Shown here: positions 45,690-56,848 of the stretch, piece by piece
Layout: each line of letters opens with the position of its first letter
Numbering within the stretch: the first letter of the stretch is position 1
Source: Amblyomma americanum
Taxonomy: Eukaryota > Arthropoda > Arachnida > Ixodida > Ixodidae
Length of the DNA: 64,000 bases
Assembly: GCF_052857255.1 (NCBI RefSeq)
Contig: NC_135506.1
Location: 76,837,056 to 76,901,055, forward strand
Direction of reading: 5' to 3'
The notes under the pieces: model-generated
Seen by the model: the letters and a program-made list of their open reading frames with translations, nothing else
The model's database searches: none
What the model was told of the DNA's origin: nothing
Position numbers and translations under genes: made by a program

Positions 45690-48023
45690 TAGGCTTGTGC
45701 GAATATTTGATATTTTCAAATAGTTGAACGAATAATGCGCTATTCGGCTTCGATTCGAATTTTGTTATTAGGAAATTTCGAAGTATTCGGCTCAAACGAA
45801 TAGTCGCATGCGGCAAAGAGAAGGCGTTTTCGGAAGTTTCGCTTTTGGATTCAGCAATACTTTTCCCAATCCAATCCAATTCATACAAAGTCAGGAAAGC
45901 TCAGAACAAAGGCGTAAAAAACGCATCTTGTTGGTGTGGTGGCATGTGGTGGTGTGGACGATTGCTTTTAGTGGGCGACTCTGTCTCTGCCGCGGCGGCA
46001 TTTTATTAATCCCAGCCTCCTTGGACCACTCCAGAGAGCCCAAAGGGGGACTTGCATGCGGCCAGCAATGCGATTTGGAACTTTTTGTAAAGATTCCACC
46101 GGGAACCGAAGCTCGATGTCTTAAATGCAAGGCAGTCCTGAAGACCCCGACAAGTATGACAACAACCCTAGCAACACATTTAAAGCGGCACCCGGACTTG
46201 CACAAAGACTACCAAGACAAGTGGGACGCACGCGAAAGGCCATCCAAGCTCAAGGGGGCAAGCAAGGCAAGTGGTCAACGACCATCCATAGCTGAGAGTT
46301 TCAAGCCTAAAATGAAGGCGTCGGCCCCAAAAGCCCAACGGATGACGAAAATGATAGCTTGCTTCGTAGCTCGTGGTATGCAGCCCTACAACATTGTCGA
46401 AGAACTGGGTTTCCTCCACATGATGAAGTTCGCTTTGGCGGATTATGGCGTGCAGTCTCTGACAACGTTCTGAAGAGCCATCATTCTGGACCTCTACGCA
46501 TCAAGCAAAGAGAAGGTGGAAAAGAAGCTCGGGGACATTTTTGCAAGCGGAGTGGAGTCACTTTAAGTCACAGCTAATGGTTGGATGTCACGGGCAAATG
46601 ACAGCTACCTTTGTGTCACTTGTCACGTCATGGACAGGGACTTCGTGCAACACGTGCATGCATTGGCTTGCACGGAGATGACGAACTCTCACACTGCAGA
46701 AAACCTGAAGCTATTTATCACAGGTGTCATCGAGGAGTGGGAACTTCCAACCCACGATACTGTGCCAATCTTCGTCGTTACAGATAATGAAAGAAACTTT
46801 ACTTCTGCAGTAGCGCGGCCATCCTGGAGTGGTGTGCAGTGTTTTGGACACACCCTTCAGTTGTGTGTCAGTGATGCCAAAAGAGAAGTGTCGGGGTTTT
46901 TGCAGTTCTGTGCTAAGGCCAGAGCGACTGTGGCTAGATACAAACGAAGTCCCAAGGTCCGAGGACGGCTTCAGGAAATTCAGAGAAACATGCAGCTGGA
47001 CCCTCTCGAGCTTATACAAGGCGCCCCGACATGATGGAACAGTGAGCATGCCATGATGGCCAGACTCGTGAAGCTCCGTACAGTCATCGCTGTAGAACTT
47101 TCAGAATCTGATGCAGTTCCAAACTTGAACACAAGTGAGTGGAAGCTTATGAATGCAGCAGTGCACATCTTGAAGCCACTTGACCATGCCACAACTGAAC
47201 TGTCTGGGGACAGATATCACACGCTGTCACAAGTCACTCCCACGTTGCAGTGTACCAAGGTGGTTCTAGCTGAACATGTTTCCGAAGGTGGTGAGGCAGC
47301 ATTGCTTGTCTCAAGCCTTTGCATAGCATCAAGACGAGGTTACCTGATATCAAGATGTCATGTCTTCATGCATTGTCAATGTTGGTCAATCCTAGATACA
47401 AAGATGTCAGTTATGCTGAACGGCCCGCAAAGCAATGGGCGTTCACTCTACTCACAACGGCAGCAGAAGAGACTGTGCCAGTTGATCAACATGGTACAGC
47501 AACAAGTGAGAACAGCACCTGCTCTGCAGAACCATCACGGGGTTCTATGTGGAGTGCTTTTACACATTTCAGCCTGCGTGCGCATCATCAGTCAAGCCGT
47601 ACAATCTGGAATGAGGGTGCTGGGCACTTGAAGGCCCACCATCTTTCCCGGTCCGGAGACCCCCTTGTGTGGAGGAAAAGCAAGGGCAGCCACCTTTACC
47701 CAACCCTGGTTGCAGATGGCATCATCCGATACCAGCCACCCAGACAAGAAGTGAAAGGCTTTTTTCGACTGCAGGAGCCGTTGTAAGCTGCCGAAGGAAG
47801 AACCTCAAACCCCAGCACGTGGAACAGCTAGTGTTTTTGCATGAAAATTTTAGATTTTCGTAAATAATCAAGTTGTTTACTTTCCTTGAGTAAATCTCAG
47901 ACCTTAGCCCTCTGCTGTTTTTTTTCTTTACTTGCTATTAATTGAAGTATTCGCTTCGAAATTATTTGAGAAGAATTACTATTCGCTTCTTCGAAACAAA
48001 AAAGCGCTATTCGCACAAGCCTA
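45690..48023 (+). mobile_element. hAT-family transposon, decayed
   Basis: The inverted ends are TAGGCTTGTGCGAATA on both strands. Eight-base flanks ATAAAAAT (45682-45689) and CTAAAAAT (48024-48031) match at seven of eight positions, the target size of hAT. The plus strand carries a broken BED-finger transposase. The 2334-base length is normal. Confidence 0.88.
45808..47863 (+). pseudogene. hAT transposase with BED zinc finger, pseudogene
   Basis: A BED-type finger (CLKCKAVL...THLKRHPDLH) lies at about 46110-46210. The catalytic region carries CHVMDRDFVQHVHAL and VTDNERNF (acidic positions of the DDE-like core), then QCFGHTLQLCVSDA. The C-terminal hAT dimerisation part, ERLFSTAGAVV...NLKPQHVEQLVFL, ends at 47863. 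The frame breaks after 46473, at stops near 46563 and 47033, and twice more between 47320 and 47790. It resembles ZBED-type transposases. Confidence 0.82.
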
Positions 48024-48031
48024 CTAAAAAT

Positions 48032-48554
48032 GTGATCCACTACTAAAAATTTTTTTTTAGTGACAGATAAAAGTATTTAGAAATGCAAAAAATGTTTGCA
48101 TTTTCTTTTAGTGAGGACACAAAATTGGATGTTCTTTTCAGGTTATATGAAACGTTATTCCATAATTTAGCCCCAACAAAAGATGCTAAGCGGCGCCAGT
48201 ACATGTTATACAATGAAATTGAGAAAAGCCAGAATTTTTCGTTACACTGACAGTTTTTCACTACTTGCAGTTTTCGCATAGACTCGAAAGTGCAATGCGA
48301 AAAGAAAATGCAATCAAGAAATAAATTTAGGTGAAATCACCTACAAAATGTTGAAGTGAACCCCCATTACTCGAATTCATAAACATGGAGAATCATCTCA
48401 CGATCGCAGTTGCCACTAGCTCTGCCACGGCATGCACGACGCCGTTACGAGTGGGGTGCAGAGTGGGAGAGACAGAGGAGTTGGTGACACCATGAGCGGT
48501 AGGGCTGGCTGTGTTTGATGCATTTGACTTGACTTGACCGTCAGTCACGCTTTA
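48032..48554. other. Intron, no gene seen
   Basis: Unassigned AT-rich sequence right of the hAT element. Confidence 0.5.
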
Positions 48555-48977
48555 CCAGTTTTTACTGTTGTACATCGTCAATCGTCGTTAGTGGTCCAAA
48601 TCCAGTAAGTGTCCAGCACTTGTGCATGGCCATGTTCAAGATGGCTGTCATTCTTTGTGCCGAAGAAACGAACTGCGTGCCAGGCCCCAAGTTTTGGTAC
48701 AGGTGATGCAGGTGTGGCTGCAGAGAGTAAAAAGTTTCAGCTGTTCCCTGTGATGTTGTGGTGTGGTTGTTTGCGAAGTGCACGATTTCACACGGGACGT
48801 CAATGGTAGAACGACGTGCTGTGGCACCACAGCAGCAGTGACAATGGCAGCACTCGTGAGGACGATGGTGCAAGTGTGAAAGAGTAGTCCAATGACAAAT
48901 ACATTTTTGTTGTGGAATGTGCCCATGGGCACACATTATTTTTTTTTTCTGATGTGACATGGGGGGGTCGACTTATA

Positions 48978-50965
48978 CAGTGGACGCCCCATAAACGAAA
49001 CTCGGTTAAATGAAACTTACGAATAAACAAAATTAAGCAGGGTTACTTGGTTGGTTTCGTATATCTGGCGCAGTAAAATTCTTCGCTTAATTGGAGCACT
49101 ACTAACGTGTTACCCTCCGCTAAACGGCACAAAAGGTAACAATTTGGAATCCTCCCGAGCGTATTTGTGCTCGCATATGTCAGCGGCAGTCTCGCAACCA
49201 CGAACAAATTCTTCGTAGCCAACGCAATAGCCGGGACAAGCCAATCCAGTAAGTCGCTTAATCAATTTTGTATTTGTTGAGGCCTACGTGCGATCGGTGT
49301 TGTCAGTGTGTCGACGTGATGGAGAGCGTCAAGAAACGGCTGCACAAAGCGCTCTCGCTTGAAAAGAAGTTACAAATTCTGCAGGAGTTTGAGTGAAGTT
49401 CCCTTTCAAAAACAGAAGTCGCAAAGAAGTTCGACATACCGAAGTCAACGCTTTCGCGGATCATGAAAAACAAAGACGCCATTCAAGGAGCTGTCAAGTC
49501 TGGGACCTTCGCTTCCAACCGGATGCGTATGAGAACGACGCCGTATGAAGAACTTGAAAAGGTTCTTTTTCTGTGGTTTAAGCGTGCACGGATTGCCAGT
49601 TTTCATATAAGTGGACCCATTTTGGAGCAGAAGGCGCGGGAGATAGCCCTGCAAATGGGGGTTGAAATTTCTGCGTCAGCAACGGATGGCTTAGCAGATT
49701 TAAAAAGCGCCATGGCCTAGTCTTCAAAACCATCTCGCGTGAAAGTGATGCAGTGAATAGAGAAGTCTGCGCTGACTGGCGACACGGACGCATGCCAGAG
49801 ATTTTAAACAGCTATGAGCCATGAGACACATTCAACGTCGACGAGATGGGCCTCTTCTACAAGGCGCTTCCATCGAAGACTCTCGCCTACAGAGGCGAAG
49901 CCTGTACAGGTGGGAAGCGCAGCAAAGAGCGCATTACCGTGCTGGTGGGTGCTAACATGGCAGGCGATGAGAAGTTAAAGCTGCTGCTGGTGGTAGGAAA
50001 ATTGAGACACCCACGTTGCTTCAAGGGCATTCGAAATCTACCTGTGGCCTACACTACGAATGGGAGAGCGTGGATGACAAGAGCAATTTTCGAAAATTGG
50101 CTGCATGAGGAGGACGCAAGGTTTACGAGGCAGGGCAGGAAAGTTGCCTTCATCATACATAATTGCCCTGCCCATGGCCAGGTGGAAGTGCTGAAGTCCA
50201 TCAGCCTTGAATTCTTCCCTGCAATGCAACTGCTGTCATCCAACCAATGGACCAAGGAGTCATCCAGAATGTCAAGGTCCGCTACCGCCGCCAACTGCTT
50301 TACCGCATGCTGCTTTGTGCTGACAGTGGAAAGGATTATGTCATTGACTTGCTGTCTGCTATCCACATATTGGCCCGTGCCTGAGAACAAGTTCAGGCAA
50401 CAACAGTGCAGAGGTGCTTCCACCATGCAGGCTTCGAAGCACATGATCCAATGCCCCATGAAGAGGCAGGTACTGCTGATGAAGCAGACACTATATTTAA
50501 TCAAATAGTGCCCTCTGCCCCTTTCTCGCGACAGGACTATGAGGACATAGATGCAAATGTTCGCACCTGTCGCGAGGAAAGTCTTGAAGAAATTATTGCA
50601 GAAGTGCAAGCCGACGACCACTCTTCCTCCAGTGATAAGTGCAAGGACCCTGTGCCCAGTGCAGTGCCAGACAGCGCAGCTAGGGATGCAGTTGCACTTT
50701 TGCAGCACTACTTTGAACGTGAAAGGAGCACAGAATTTTTGCAAAGCCTTTCAAATATGCACAGTTACTTTGTTAAAAAGCAACTGAAGAATGTAAAACA
50801 GACGACAATTGATACCTTTTTTTCTTCATGCCCACATCAGTCAGGGCTGGTGCAAGGTAAATAAATATTTCTTCATGAAATATGTGTGCTTTGCTTAAAT
50901 GAAACTTCTGATAAATGGAACACTTTTTGAATCCCCTTCAAGTTCCGTTTAAGAGGAGTCCACTG
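48978..50965 (+). mobile_element. pogo/Tigger-type transposon D, decayed
   Basis: The ends are CAGTGGACGCCCCATAAACG (left) and CAGTGGACTCCTCTTAAACG (right, other strand). TA precedes the left end. It is inserted inside the 48555-51000 element. The plus strand carries a nearly complete transposase pseudogene. Confidence 0.85.
49319..50862 (+). pseudogene. Tigger transposase pseudogene (element D)
   Basis: The start MESVKKRLHKALSLEKKL with VAKKFDIPKSTLSRIMKN is the N-terminal helix-turn-helix. YEELEKVLFLWFKRAR...SGPILEQKAREIA is the CENP-B-type second domain. NVDEMGLFYKALPSKTLA holds the first catalytic aspartate, and VAFIIHNCPAHGQ sits at the second with asparagine-histidine in place of aspartate. 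The C-terminus is acidic (DYEDIDANVR, DDHSSSSDK). Stops occur after QEFE at about 49394 and near 49720 and 49822, with a frame change at about 50250-50400. It is less worn than elements A and B. Confidence 0.82.
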
Positions 50966-51000
50966 AATTCGAGTTGACATACAATCGTGTAAATGCAGTA

Positions 51001-51695
51001 ATGGGCTTATACTGCATAGGTGAGATTTGACAATGTTCAGATTGCGTCCACATATGTGGACACACTGTCTTAACTTACCAGGATAATGAATTGCAGTATG
51101 AAAAGATGCAAGACAAAGCAGCTAAATAACAGGGTTTGAGTTTGTTGGGTTTTACAGTACATAAGCAATCAAGGCCATCATAAGCTAAGCACAAGCTATC
51201 ATAAGCTAAGCACAAGCTAATTAAAGAGGGGTGGTGGGTTGAAACATGCAATGACTTAGGTTCTCGGGCAACACAAAAAGCAAGGAACAAATCGGTTCCC
51301 TGAAACCCAGTTTGAGAACCCCTGGTTCAAGGCCCCAAGATTCCTCAGGAGAGACCAGCAAGTTGATGTCACTTCTGCAGGGCCACCCCTCACACCCTTT
51401 TCCAGTGCAGCCCTGAAAGCACCCCGAACACGAACAGACCTCAGGTTTACCTCAAAAGCTCACTTAGATTCCGTCAAACTCGTTTTTGAAAATTTCCGTG
51501 TCGCCACCTATCAGCACTGTACCTTAAAATAATGGAGAGTTAGGCTAGTTGCTTATGCATATACATTATAGCGCAAGACAACAAAGACGATACACTAGAA
51601 GACTGGACGAGCACTCATGCAGTCTTCAAGTCTGTCGTCTTTGTGTTGCACTATGACAGCATTGTACGATGCCAGTAAACGTAAAAACCACCAAC
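51001..51695. other. Intron, no gene seen
   Basis: A short imperfect direct repeat, ATAAGCTAAGCACAAGCTA, occurs at 51180-51220. Otherwise nothing is recognised before the Walker A exon. Confidence 0.5.
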
Positions 51696-51906
51696 CTCTT
51701 CGCCTCGCTCCTGTGCCACCCGCTTTGCTATGCTAATGGCTGCCATTCTCCGCGGCTGGGTGACGACTATGTTGCAGGCAGAGCCCTCGCCTCTGCGGAT
51801 GAACTCCTCGAGGATGAACTGGGGCACTTGCGTAGTCTTTCCAGAGCCGGTCTCGCCACAGACCACCACCACTCGATTGCGCTCCACCATGTGAACAATG
51901 TTCTGC
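51696..51906 (-). CDS. DHX30: DHX30 exon: helicase motif I (Walker A) and Ia
   Basis: The translation reads [18 protein letters not shown], then [23 protein letters not shown], then [35 protein letters not shown] is the Walker A/P-loop that binds ATP, and TQPRR is motif Ia, which contacts RNA. The first base G completes the arginine codon begun in the upstream exon. The acceptor is CTGCAG at 51907 and the donor is GAG before GTTGGT in phase 0. The exon ends GEE and the next begins LGETVGF, giving the familiar RGEELGETVG join of DEAH helicases. Confidence 0.9.
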
Positions 51907-52502
51907 CTGCAGTACAAGCATGAATGTTAGATTCCGGAATGTAACATTCCCAATATAGTGGCAATTCTCAGCAATGCCTGTACCATTACGTGTACAATTA
52001 CGAACTTCACGACTACTCTCCCCCTCTTCAAGTGAGGCCGATTCCCAATGCCCAAGGTTTAGCCACGGCCATTGGCAACGATACAAAGAACACAACAGTA
52101 CCAGCAACTCTTGAACCTTCTGCCATGTTAGCACACAGTATTATAAAAAGAATACCAGAACAAAATCTGGTGCTACCATCATCAGGATGTACGCTCGAAG
52201 AAAACCTACGTGTGGTTATATATGTGGGTTTTACTGAATAAATGAGTTAGAAATAGCACTCACCCTTACCTGCCTAGTTGTGTCTGTGTCAGATTTGTAG
52301 TGCTTCCGAAATGATTACAAAGCTTGTGCCATGAACATTTATGATTTGCATTGAAACGTTCAAAAGTAGAAGCAAACAACTCTGATGTAAGAGGGGAGGC
52401 AGGTTTTGGGAGTTAAATTTTTATTTTTCGACCAAGAGCAATGAAATCTGGCATGCTTTATGGTAAGTGCACTAAATGAATAAATACAAATTTTCCCTCA
52501 TA
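51907..52502. other. Intron, no gene seen
   Basis: Unassigned intron between the Walker A exon and the hairpin element. Confidence 0.5.
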
Positions 52503-52950
52503 CAGTTTTGTGCGTTTTTATCGCTGACACATTCAAAAATTTCCCCGCCTCAACCGCTGGCTCATTTGCGGTGAAACTGCACACAGAGCTTGCGTATTAT
52601 GGTAACTTTTGTATCGTAGCAAGTTTGACAATGGTACTTACTTAGTTCAGGCGCACATGATGCGAAAGCGTAAGCGTCTACGAGAGATTGGCGAGCCAAA
52701 ACCCGCAGATGACGCTTTTTCGCTGAGAACCGGCAGTGGCGCCATCTGTTTTCGGTAGCGGAAAGCGTCACGTAGACGCTTACGTTTTCGCATCATGTGC
52801 GCCTGAACTAAGTAAGTACCATTGTCAAACTTGCTACGATACAAAAGTTACCATAATACGCAAGCTCTGTGTGCAGTTTCACAGCAAACGAGCCAGCGGT
52901 TCAGGCGGGGAAATTTTTGAAAGTGTCAGCGATAAAAACGCACAATACTG
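52503..52950. mobile_element. Long-hairpin foldback element with 180-base arms
   Basis: Arms 52503-52682 and 52771-52950 are near-perfect inverted copies of exactly equal length, around an 88-base centre. Ends begin CAGTTTTGTGCG and CAGTATTGTGCG, with TA at 52501-52502 and 52951-52952. By eye there are fewer than ten mismatches per arm. It is a recent foldback MITE of a TA-target superfamily with no coding capacity. In DHX30 pre-mRNA it would fold into a long duplex. Confidence 0.9.
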
Positions 52951-53239
52951 TATATAACCAGTAGTTCTGACAATATAAATTTTTATGTGCTTCACTGAGA
53001 TACCAAACTTGCAGTAAGCCTGGCATGACAACGAAATATGGTAGGAGCCTGCAGTCACCCTCAAGTTTTACACAAAGATATGTTATACAGTGACACTCTC
53101 CAAATAGCTTCAGTAGGCTGATTTTTTCTACACACAATGTCCTATCCCTGCTTCCATAATGCACTAATTGTCGCCATGCCAAAAGAGTGGCAGAGTGAAA
53201 AAATGGAGTAATTTATAAATGTAGGAATGTCACTGCTTT

Positions 53240-53435
53240 ATGGCTTTTGGGAGTTTAACGTCCCAAAGCGACTCAGGCTATGAGAGACGCCGTAGTGAAG
53301 GGCTCCGGAACTTTCGACCACCTGGGGTTCTTTAACATGCACTGACTTCGCACAGTACACAGCCCTCTTCAATTTCGCCTCCATCGAAATTCGACAGCCG
53401 CGGCCGGAATCGAACCCGCGTCTTTAGGTCAGTAT
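53240..53435 (-). repeat. SINE family B
   Basis: Minus-strand copy: GGGTTCGATTCCGGCCGCGG, GCGAAGTCAGTGCATG, CCCAGGTGGTCGAAAGTTCC and GGGACGTTAAACTCCC. The outer part of the tRNA head is missing. Confidence 0.8.
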
Positions 53436-53639
53436 AAAAAATTTATCAAGGAACACAATGCAACAAACCACATAAATATCCAAAGAAGCTATTTTGATGC
53501 TATGCTTTCAGCAAGCAGGGTAGTCACGGTCAAGAAACAGTTTTGAGAAAACTGGCATTTTCTGAGGGTTTCAGCCAGATTTTTGCTACCTCCGCTCACA
53601 AAAACGCTTTTTGAAGGCACTTCTGTGCTATTTTTGGCT

Positions 53640-53925
53640 TTCTTGTGCTGTTTCGGTTTTGGTTTCCACAGCCGAATAAGCACTGTGACGTCAAAGTGTA
53701 CTTACAGGTCACGTGAGAGATAGGAAACGTCCATATAATCGCTGTTTCCACATTCATTGTCATTCCGACTCTTGAGGAAGGCTGACTTCAGCGCAGCAGT
53801 AAATTAAAACGATGAAGCAGCGATTATATGGACGTTTTTCCATGCCTCACGTGACATAAAAGTACTCTTTGACATCACAGCCATCGTTCAGCTGTTGAAA
53901 CAAAAACCGAAACAGCCCGACAGAA
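53640..53925. mobile_element. Foldback element FB2, intact copy
   Basis: Left: CTGTTTCGGTTTTGGTTTCC, then GTCACGTGAGAGATAGG and CGTCCATATAATCGCTG. The right half is its inverted copy (CAGCGATTATATGGACG, CCTCACGTGACAT, AACCGAAACAGC). About 110-base arms flank a centre with ATTCCGACTCTTGAGGAAGG. The unit may extend right to about 54060, where TTAGGTGTCTATAC is shared with the copy at 62685. Confidence 0.75.
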
Positions 53926-55006
53926 AAAATTAGATATATTATTTAGCGGTCGTAGATGAGTGCCACAAGGTGAGTCATGTGTAGTAGTGTCTTCCGCATC
54001 ATTGCAGAGAAGAAAATAAGCTAACAAAATTAGGTGTCTATACTCCTTTAAGAGGCGTTACGAGATGACGCAACTTGCGGCACGAGAGCTCAACTTCAGA
54101 AGTTCTTTTCTCGCTTTAAACAAAAATTAACTCTATAAAAATTTCAGAAATGAAAGGCAATAAACTGTTCTACGTAACCCGCTATTGTTTGTATTTTTAC
54201 TTAGACCACCTCAGGATACGTTTTTGGCTCAAAACACTTTTTGCAACTTTAGTATTTTTTTACTTTCGATGTACGCAGTTCGATCACCTGTGCCATTTGA
54301 TTAGGTACTAGACATCTAGAGAAACAAAACGGCTATTTCCGAATTTCCGACAGCAAGTTGATATTTACATAACAAAAAACAAAAATGGGACATTTTTATG
54401 CATCTTTTCGATTTTTTAAATATATTTATGCCGTATAAAGCTGCATGATCCCAATTATATCGAAAGCCAGAATTGTGCAAATGTCAATGAAAAAAATTGT
54501 GAAGTGTTCTCTAAGAATATGAATGTTATTATTTAGCAGTGCCTGGTTTCTCGCCTTTTCTAAATATTGAAACTACCCTCACCTGATGAATGAATTTTTT
54601 CCGGCAGAAATATTTCAGGCTTTGATTACACGCATTAGGATAAGTTTCCATGAATTTTTTTGAACAAATTTAAAGATAGTAAAGCGCAATGTCTGGAACT
54701 TTTGGCGTGGAATGAGCCAGATCTAATGTACCTGACCTCATCCATTGCTTTCTCGCGTGCTGGGAAAGCTGGAACAAGCCAAGAAGTTTGAATTCAGTGA
54801 ATTTAAAAGAATCTGCAGTACGAATTACGTGGCTGTAAAATGCATTGAAAATATAGCCAACCAACCAAAATTTCCAAAGTTATCCGAATTCACCGAAAGT
54901 TCGAATTACCGCAAGTTTATTGTACTTCAATCTGTCCTCAATGTCCTTTCACGCGGCACAAATAAGGGCACAACTTATAACCGCCACCAAACGTCAGGTT
55001 TCTCAC
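53926..55006. other. Intron with worn repeats, no gene
   Basis: 54750-54930 has GAATTCAGTGAATTTAAAAG and TCGAATTACCGCAAG words like worn pogo ends. No coding feature is seen. Confidence 0.4.
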
Positions 55007-55254
55007 CTCTGCGGGAATATGGGGAGAGCCTGTTTGGCCTGCTGTATTGTGGATGAGTAATGGGAGGCCCCCTCAAGCCTGGACAAAAGCTCCCCGTCTC
55101 TTTGGGGCTGAAACTCGCTGGAAACAGTGAGCAGCCGTCCGGTCATGATGTCATACACGACACGGTGTGAACTTGCGTGAGTGGCTTCAGTCTCTACGCT
55201 GTAGTTCTCTTCTCTCGCATCATCTGGAAGGTGCGCTGCATTTGACACGACGGT
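55007..55254 (-). CDS. DHX30: DHX30 exon: linker before helicase core
   Basis: The exon encodes about 82 residues from TVVSNAAHLPDD to ALPIFPQ plus two bases of an arginine codon. It has no catalytic motif. Its end LPIFPQR joins [10 protein letters not shown] of the next exon, the usual stretch just before Walker A in RHA-type helicases. The acceptor is preceded by a long pyrimidine tract ending TCCTCAG at 55255, and the donor is AG before GTGAGA. The middle (SHRVVYDIMTGRLL) looks like ordinary folded protein rather than transposon. Identity rests on the join and the clean splice sites, since this linker is poorly conserved. Confidence 0.75.
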
Positions 55255-56848
55255 CTGAGGAAAAGAAGAAAAAGTGATCTTTCACAAATAAATTAATGAT
55301 TTGGAGAGAAAAGAATGGTTACACATGAATTACGAGCACAAAAGACCACATAGTGTGATTAAATCACTAAAGAATCCATGGCCAACTTTGTCGCAGCCTT
55401 CCTTTTATCAGCACAAACTGCAATTCTGGTTGCACGTTTGCAGAGTTGCTAGACCATGTTAAATATCTGTAATGTGTAGCAGCCCAGAATTCCAGTATTT
55501 TCAAGCAAACGAACTGTGCAAAGATTTGCCCTTAAATGTGAACTTATCGTTACACAGTACCAATAAAGCATCACTACTGGATAACGCACAGATACCAATA
55601 ATTGATTGCACTTCACCACTATTTTGACATGCTGCACAGTTATTCGCATAGAGCAGCATGCAGTACTTTTGTGACACAAGCATGCACTGCTTCAGTGTTA
55701 GCAATTTTCTCCTCTTTGTCTTGAATGGCTGAGGTATGAGTGTAGGATATATAACACAGCGGATCCGAAGCAAAAGAAAATGCCACCCGGAAGAAAATGC
55801 CGCCAGGGGTAGCAGCACTCCCTATCCACCTTATCCAGGAGACCAGGATAGGGTGGCCACAGGTGGAACAGGACAATGCTAATTGCGGGTCAGTTGGTAA
55901 AGGGCTTTTTAGTGCAGCGGATGTGATTGGGTTGTTGCCAATGATGACGACGACATCGCTGATGATGACAACTAAAAGCTTAAGATCATAAGACTTTACA
56001 ACATTTTAAATTTATGTGTGTGACCGCTGGAAGAGGCCCCTAAGAAGTGGGCTTCCTCTACCTTGAAGGAAGACATGAATATGCACGGAAGCTACGTACA
56101 TGACGCTGTCTACTCAGTTGTGTACGCTACAACAAGCTCATTGTCACGGGCCGAAAAGGAGCCCTCACACAAGGTTCACCATTAGAGCCGCTAGCCTAAG
56201 CAAACACGGACGGTCCTGTGACAGAGCTGTGACAGTATTATAAAAACAAGTGCCCCAGTCAAATTATTTGAAATAAGCGCCACTTACAAGAGATTAATGA
56301 ATAATAGAAAATTAATTCTGGAAGCATCTAGGAACACACACCAAACCTTGCTGTCAGCACGATGACCCAGTTTAGAGCCCCACAGGACCACATTGTCTCC
56401 TAATCCTTCCTGACAATTAATGCACGCTTCCCAATCTACCTTTCGTAGCCATTCCTGTGAGTCAACAGTGGAAATGAGCTGAAAAGCCTGTCATCAGTGC
56501 TGTGCCATACAACTAAGTCCACTTGTTGTACCGTTTGCACAGTAACATAGACATGTGACAGCCCACTGGCCTGCCTTTGCGTATCAAGAAGCTCAAGGTC
56601 ACTCTAAACTTCAGGCACCCTTGATACCTCCTGCTGGCTTCAAAAATGCATAATTAAAAACAAAAACAAATGCCCAGCATGACAAGGATAACACCAAGCA
56701 CTGGAAGCATAGCATGAAGACTCACAACCAAAAGTACAAAAGAACTTCATGGCCCCTCCTTAAAAAGGTATTGCTCCAGCCAGACTAGTTATCAGAGGGG
56801 AGAAAAAATAGAAGGCATGCAAACTACAGCTGGCTGTATAAGCTAGTA
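55255..56848. other. Intron, no gene seen
   Basis: A GATGATGAC-type short repeat occurs at 55940-55975. No exon or transposase is recognised. Confidence 0.45.

Larger units (their letters stand above)
48555..51000. mobile_element. TA-flanked DNA transposon, copy 3, split by Tigger D
   Basis: 48610-48960 shares AACGACGTGCTGTGGCACCA, AATGTGCCCATGGGCACA and CCGAAGAAACGAACTGCG with copy 1 (4596-5726). After the inserted Tigger D, 50966-51000 reads GTTGACATACAATCGTGTAA, the family's right end. The left border near 48550 is uncertain. Confidence 0.65.

Noticed and set aside
46110..46480. Host ZBED zinc-finger gene
   Set aside because: The BED finger sits between hAT inverted ends with a target duplication, and the frame is broken several times.
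52503..52950. microRNA precursor
   Set aside because: Arms of 180 bases with TA flanks and transposon-type ends are far longer than an animal miRNA hairpin. A foldback element is the simpler reading.
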